Shown piece by piece: positions 60,302 to 64,000 of a stretch of 64,000 nt of DNA. This stretch comes from Natronococcus sp. AD-5 (GTDB taxonomy: Archaea > Halobacteriota > Halobacteria > Halobacteriales > Natrialbaceae): assembly GCF_030734285.1 (NCBI RefSeq), contig NZ_CP132294.1, positions 744,001 to 808,000 on the forward strand, read 5' to 3'. A model generated the notes under the pieces. It was given only the letters and a program-made list of their open reading frames with translations. It searched no databases and was not told the origin of the DNA. Numbering within the stretch: the first letter of the stretch is position 1; each line of letters begins with the position of its first letter. The position numbers and the translations under genes were made by a program.

Positions 60302-63022
60302 CTACGAGTAGAACAGCGGCGGCCGTCGGTCGCCGCCGTACTCGCCCTCGGGCAGGTGTGCCTCGAGCGCGTCCAGATCCTCGTTCCCGAGCAGCTGGTC
60401 CAGCACGTCGACGGCCGCCTCGCGGTGCAGCGGCTGATTGTCGTTGCCGCACTGGTCGTCCATCACGCAGGCGGGACAGCCGTCGACGCGGCCGCAGTCA
60501 CAGTTCGCGATGAGGTCGCGTGCTCGCCTCGCGACGGCCTCGAAGTTCTCGTAGATCGCCCGCGCGAAGCCGAGGCCGCCGTCGATCCCGTCGTAGATGA
60601 ACCAACCGCCGGCCGGCTCGCGTTCGAGGCCGTTGGCGATCCGCCTGACCGTCGCTTCGGCTGCGGCGACGTTCCGGGGAGCGTCACCGCCCGCTGCAAC
60701 TTCAGCTTCTGCAGTCCCCTCCTGCTCGAGGTGCGAATCGATCGAGAGCGTCGCGAGCCCGCCGAGGTCGCGCTTGTCGACCATCAGCTCGAGCGGCGCG
60801 ACGCCGATCGTCGCGTGCTCGGCGGCGTGGAGCCCGCCCGCGTAGCCGAGGTGGGCCGTCTCCGCGAGGTCGCCGTCCATCTCCGGCACCGAGAAGTTGC
60901 GGTGGTTCTCGACGAGTGCGCGCTCGACCCGATCGGGTACCTCGAGCCAGCAGAGCTGCGTCTCGATCGACAGCGGCGGGTTCTCGGTCGGGATTCCCTG
61001 CTCCTTTTTCTCGCCGCCGTGGACGGCGACCTTGTCGTAGGTGCCGTGGTAGACCAGCACCCGACCGCGGCCGAAGTGGAGCGTGAACGCGCCGACGTCG
61101 CGGGACTCCTCCGAGACGGCGTCGAGAATCGTCACGTCGGTTCGAGTTCGCGTGTAGTAGTCGACGTCGGTCGGCCGGAGCGTCACCGTGGGTCGCGGCG
61201 AGCCGTGATCGACCGCGCACACCTCGTACTGCTGGCCCTGGTGGAGCCTGACCGCGCCCTCGTGGAAGTCCCGTAGGACCCGTTCCTCGGCGAGCGGTTC
61301 CATCTCCGGGTCGTGCGCCTCGTCGACGCCGTCGGCGAGTTCGACCTCGTACTCCTCGCCCGACGTCGCGTACAGCGAGATCGATCCCTGCGGCCGCGGC
61401 GGACCGACGTAGGAGACGCCCGTCTCGAGGTAACCCGTAAGCTGACCCGCGCGGCGCCACATCTCGACGGCGCGTTCGAGTCGCTCTCGCTCTGCGAACG
61501 CGTCGGCGTCGGATTCGTCGATCGCGAGTTCGTCCGCCGCACACCGGAGGTGCTGGGCGAAGACCGCGTCGTTGCCGATATCGACGACCGCGTCCTCCAC
61601 GTCGGACTCGAGCAGGTACTCCGGATTGTTCACGACGTACTGGTCGAGCGTGCGGTGGTCGGCGACCAGCACCGAGAGCGCCCGCTTCGTCCCCCGTCCC
61701 GCGCGGCCGATCTGCTGCCAGAACGACTGGCGCTGGCCGGGGTAGCCCAGCTGGACGGTCGCGTCCATCTCCCCGACGTTGATCCCCAGCTCGAGGGCGT
61801 TCGTCGAGGCGACGCCGTCGAGAGCGCCGGTCTTGAGCTGGTGTTCGGTGCCGTGGCGGTTGGCCCGCGAGTGGCCGGCGTGGTAGGGTTCCAAGGCGGC
61901 GCCGCGGCCGGGATTCGCGTAGTACCGACGCCGGTCGCGGCGGTGTTTCGACGCGCGCTTGACCGAGAGTTCGGCGAGCTTCCTCGAGGGCGTGAACAGC
62001 AGCGTGTGGGCGTCGTGGTAGGTCAGGTGCGAGAGGAGCTTCGGCGCCTCGACGGTGGCCGGGACGCGCTCGACGATGGCGTCCCCGTCTTCGGGTTCGT
62101 GGTCCTCGATATCGTCCGCTTCGCCGTTCCCGTCCGCGCCGTCCGTATCGTCTTCGCTCTCCTCCCGCGCTCGAGGCGGCGGGTTCCAGAGCACCAGATC
62201 ACGCGGCCCCGTCGGGGAGCCGTCCTCGTCGACCACGGATACCGGCTCGTCGATCAGCGCGCTCGAGTGGTCGCCGGGGTTGCCGATCGTCGCGCTCGTG
62301 AGGACGAACTGCGGGTCGGTGCCGTAGTACTCGAGCACGCGCTTCAGTCGGCGGACGATCCAGGCGACGTGCATGCCGTGGACGCCGGTGTAGGTGTGGG
62401 ACTCGTCGATCACGACGAGGTCGCAGGCAGAGAGGAATCGCGCCCAGCGGTCGTGGTCGTGCAGGTACGTGTTCACCCCCGCGAAGTTCGAGATTATGAC
62501 GTCGGCCTCCTCGCGAATCCGGCGGCGCGCGTCGCCGCGTTCGGTGTCGCCGTCGTAGACGCGCACCGAGACGTCGAGCCCGAGTTGATCGAAGAAGTCG
62601 TTCAGTTCCCGCTCCTGGTCGCGCGAGAGCGCCTTCGTCGGGTAGAGCACGTACGCCGTCGCGTCCGCGTCTCGAGCGCGCGCTTCGAGGCAGTTCCGGG
62701 CGATCTGGAGCGCGTAGATCCGGGTCTTTCCCGAGGAGGTGCTCGTCGCGACGCAGACGTTCTCGTCCCGCTCGAGCGCCGCGAGGGCGTCGGCCTGGTG
62801 GGAGTAGAGGTCGTTCTCGAGCGGTCCCGCGAGTTCGGGTCGGAGCACCGCCTCGTTCGAGACCGTCGCGGCCGAGCGGCCGGGTAGCTCGAGGACGGAG
62901 ACGTCGCCCTCCTCACGGTAGCGGGGGAACGTGTCGACCAGCTCGTCGCCGGTGATCGGGATGTCGTCTCCGCCGTCTTCACGAGACTCCTCCGGAGTCT
63001 CGCCGTCCTCTTGGCTGCGCAT
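60302..63022 (-). CDS. DEAD/DEAH-box helicase with DUF1998 (MrfA/YprA-like)
   Basis: A 906-residue superfamily 2 helicase. Walker A is VATSTSSGKTRIYALQIARN near 92, motif II is VVIDESHTYTGVHGMH near 215, motif III LTSATIGNPG, and motif VI QIGRAGRGTKRALSVLVAD near 442. The C-terminal DUF1998 region ends in a four-Cys site CDCGRVDGCPACVMDDQC near 843. Bacillus MrfA (YprA) has the same architecture and works with the MrfB nuclease in DNA-damage repair. A nuclease of that family ends only 2 nt upstream, so they form an operon. Confidence 0.9.
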   Translation of the reverse strand: MRSQEDGETPEESREDGGDDIPITGDELVDTFPRYREEGDVSVLELPGRSAATVSNEAVLRPELAGPLENDLYSHQADALAALERDENVCVATSTSSGKTRIYALQIARNCLEARARDADATAYVLYPTKALSRDQERELNDFFDQLGLDVSVRVYDGDTERGDARRRIREEADVIISNFAGVNTYLHDHDRWARFLSACDLVVIDESHTYTGVHGMHVAWIVRRLKRVLEYYGTDPQFVLTSATIGNPGDHSSALIDEPVSVVDEDGSPTGPRDLVLWNPPPRAREESEDDTDGADGNGEADDIEDHEPEDGDAIVERVPATVEAPKLLSHLTYHDAHTLLFTPSRKLAELSVKRASKHRRDRRRYYANPGRGAALEPYHAGHSRANRHGTEHQLKTGALDGVASTNALELGINVGEMDATVQLGYPGQRQSFWQQIGRAGRGTKRALSVLVADHRTLDQYVVNNPEYLLESDVEDAVVDIGNDAVFAQHLRCAADELAIDESDADAFAERERLERAVEMWRRAGQLTGYLETGVSYVGPPRPQGSISLYATSGEEYEVELADGVDEAHDPEMEPLAEERVLRDFHEGAVRLHQGQQYEVCAVDHGSPRPTVTLRPTDVDYYTRTRTDVTILDAVSEESRDVGAFTLHFGRGRVLVYHGTYDKVAVHGGEKKEQGIPTENPPLSIETQLCWLEVPDRVERALVENHRNFSVPEMDGDLAETAHLGYAGGLHAAEHATIGVAPLELMVDKRDLGGLATLSIDSHLEQEGTAEAEVAAGGDAPRNVAAAEATVRRIANGLEREPAGGWFIYDGIDGGLGFARAIYENFEAVARRARDLIANCDCGRVDGCPACVMDDQCGNDNQPLHREAAVDVLDQLLGNEDLDALEAHLPEGEYGGDRRPPLFYS

Positions 63023-63024
63023 AC

Positions 63025-64000
63025 TCAGAAATCACCCAGTCCGGTCTGTTCGCTGTCGGCCGTTGCGGTCGACCGGCTCGAGTCGGACCCGCTCGAACCC
63101 GCCGCCGCAGTTCTACTCGCGTCCTGCCGCACCCGCGGCGCGTCCCGGAGCCGTTCGTAGACGTGCCACAGCGCCCGACAGTCGTCCTCGCAGTAGGCCT
63201 CGTGGCGGTCCCACTCGAGCGGCTCGCCGGTTCGCGCGAACCGCTGGTAGGCCGCCGCCGTTTGCGCGCCGTCGAGGCCGGTGTCCGCGTCCTCGTAGCC
63301 GAGCGCGTCGGCGACGACCGCGAGTTCGTTCGTCCGGCCGGGGAGGAGCGCGTTCTCGTCCCCGACCGCCCAGAGGTAGAGATCGAACTTGGGGATCGAC
63401 TCCCACTCGTCGGCGTAGTAGGGGAGGTGACGAGCGATGAAGGCCCCGAGGTGGCGGTAGTCGAAGCGCCAGCCGTTCCAGGTGAGCAGCGCCCGGTTCG
63501 GGTGGACGCCCAGCAGCCAGTCGCAGACGGCCTCGAGCACCGACGCCGGATCGTCGGGGTCGTCGCGCTCGACGAACGCGCGGTAGGCGTCCGTCGCGGG
63601 GTCGTAGACCCCGACCTGCCAGAGGATCGTCGGCGAGAGGCCGTCGGTTTCGACGTCGAGGCACAGCGGCGGCTGCGACCAGTTCTCGCCCGGCAGCGAC
63701 TCGTCGGTGAGCCGCCGCGGTTCGCCCGTCTCGAGGACGGTCGCGTGGTGGTGCATCTCGCGCGCGCGGTCTCGGCCAACGCGGGGACAGTCGGCGAGCG
63801 TCTCGATCGACGTCTCGAGCAGCGCCTCTCGGGTCGTCACCCCGCGCTCGGCGAGTCGCGCGGCCGTCTTCGGACCGATTCCGGCGACGGCCTCGAGGCC
63901 GAAGTCGGTCGCCTCGTAGGTATCGACGGCCGCGACGCCGTCTGGAGCGCACTCGAGGACGGCGAACGACGTCGATCCGCCGTAGCCCTCGGTAGGACCC
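63025..64000 (-). CDS. RNase H-like exonuclease (MrfB/YprB-like), 5' end off window
   Basis: At least 325 residues; the frame is open to the right edge. Helix-hairpin-helix-like repeats come first (EAVAGIGPKTAARLAERGVT), then a DEDD nuclease: PPLCLDVETDGLSPTILWQV, LLTWNGWRFDYRHLGAF, and AYCEDDCRALWHVYERLRD for the last acidic residues. The C-terminal tail is disordered (SSGSDSSRSTATADSEQTG). It lies directly upstream of the helicase, as yprB and yprA are paired in Bacillus. Confidence 0.86.
   Translation of the reverse strand, partial: GPTEGYGGSTSFAVLECAPDGVAAVDTYEATDFGLEAVAGIGPKTAARLAERGVTTREALLETSIETLADCPRVGRDRAREMHHHATVLETGEPRRLTDESLPGENWSQPPLCLDVETDGLSPTILWQVGVYDPATDAYRAFVERDDPDDPASVLEAVCDWLLGVHPNRALLTWNGWRFDYRHLGAFIARHLPYYADEWESIPKFDLYLWAVGDENALLPGRTNELAVVADALGYEDADTGLDGAQTAAAYQRFARTGEPLEWDRHEAYCEDDCRALWHVYERLRDAPRVRQDASRTAAAGSSGSDSSRSTATADSEQTGLGDF

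Noticed and set aside
61313-62887. 524-codon plus-strand frame opposite the helicase
   Set aside because: Antisense shadow of the helicase; no recognisable motif.
1-64000. CRISPR arrays, prophage or integrative plasmid cores, replication origin
   Set aside because: No spaced repeat array, integrase, capsid/terminase, relaxase or Orc1/Cdc6 gene was seen on either strand; the tRNA-end repeats alone do not make an active element.

Overview
The window is chromosomal DNA of a halophilic archaeon (class Halobacteria). The signs are high GC, very acidic proteins, mostly leaderless genes with a TATA-like box about 27 nt before the start codon, twin-arginine lipoproteins, 20S proteasome alpha and beta genes, archaeal RNase P proteins, TbsP/TrmB-type regulators, HalOD1 and haloarchaea-only DUF families. 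The gene style resembles the Natrinema/Haloterrigena/Natronorubrum side of the class, but the genus cannot be fixed by eye. No transposase, integrase, CRISPR array or replication origin was seen.

Layout. 1-9.8 kb: tenA (cut by the left edge), an XRE-CBS regulator, UPF0212, psmB, an acyl-CoA synthetase, a divergent Gfo/Idh dehydrogenase and ThuA pair, a DUF389 membrane protein and an eIF2B-like protein. 9.8-12.3 kb: an AT-richer stretch with two small enzymes, one with a rare strong Shine-Dalgarno. 12.3-15.5 kb: mrp, a uracil-DNA glycosylase-like protein, small proteins and tRNA-Ser(TGA). 16-17.7 kb: a Tat lipoprotein deacetylase and a zinc-ribbon protein. 17.8-24.6 kb: the methylaspartate-cycle locus (glmS-glmE-mal-mch-mcl on minus, CoA transferase divergent). 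24.7-27.3 kb: DUF5785, GTP cyclohydrolase III, CBS-zinc protein, GNAT, tRNA-Thr(TGT). 28-35 kb: a beta-helix protein, HalOD1, an RNase H-like nuclease, a beta-ketothiolase pair with Ser in place of the catalytic Cys, HflX, FUN14. 35.4-38.8 kb: rnp3-methyltransferase-rnp2-psmA-sbds, partly overlapping. 39-43 kb: a hairpin array, TbsP and a solitary CHAT-domain protease divergent from glyA. 44-50 kb: folD plus two decayed genes, trmB and a flippase-like gene, each with an in-frame TAG and a frameshift. 50-60 kb: an N-glycosylation-rich lipoprotein, a PadR regulator with palindromic operators, a MgtC/DUF4010 transporter, a class-III aminotransferase, purD, a prolyl oligopeptidase and an MFS permease. 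60-64 kb: a MrfA/YprA-like helicase directly behind a MrfB/YprB-like exonuclease (cut by the right edge).

How the genes work together. The methylaspartate genes turn glutamate-derived carbon into glyoxylate and propionyl-CoA during growth on acetyl-CoA; mutase, lyase and hydratase are nearly or fully overlapping. glyA and folD supply one-carbon units and purD uses them. The proteasome, RNase P and SBDS genes share an information-processing operon. The most unusual observation is a palindromic element behind both tRNA genes: its arms are inverted and direct copies of the adjacent tRNA 3' end around a conserved central hairpin.
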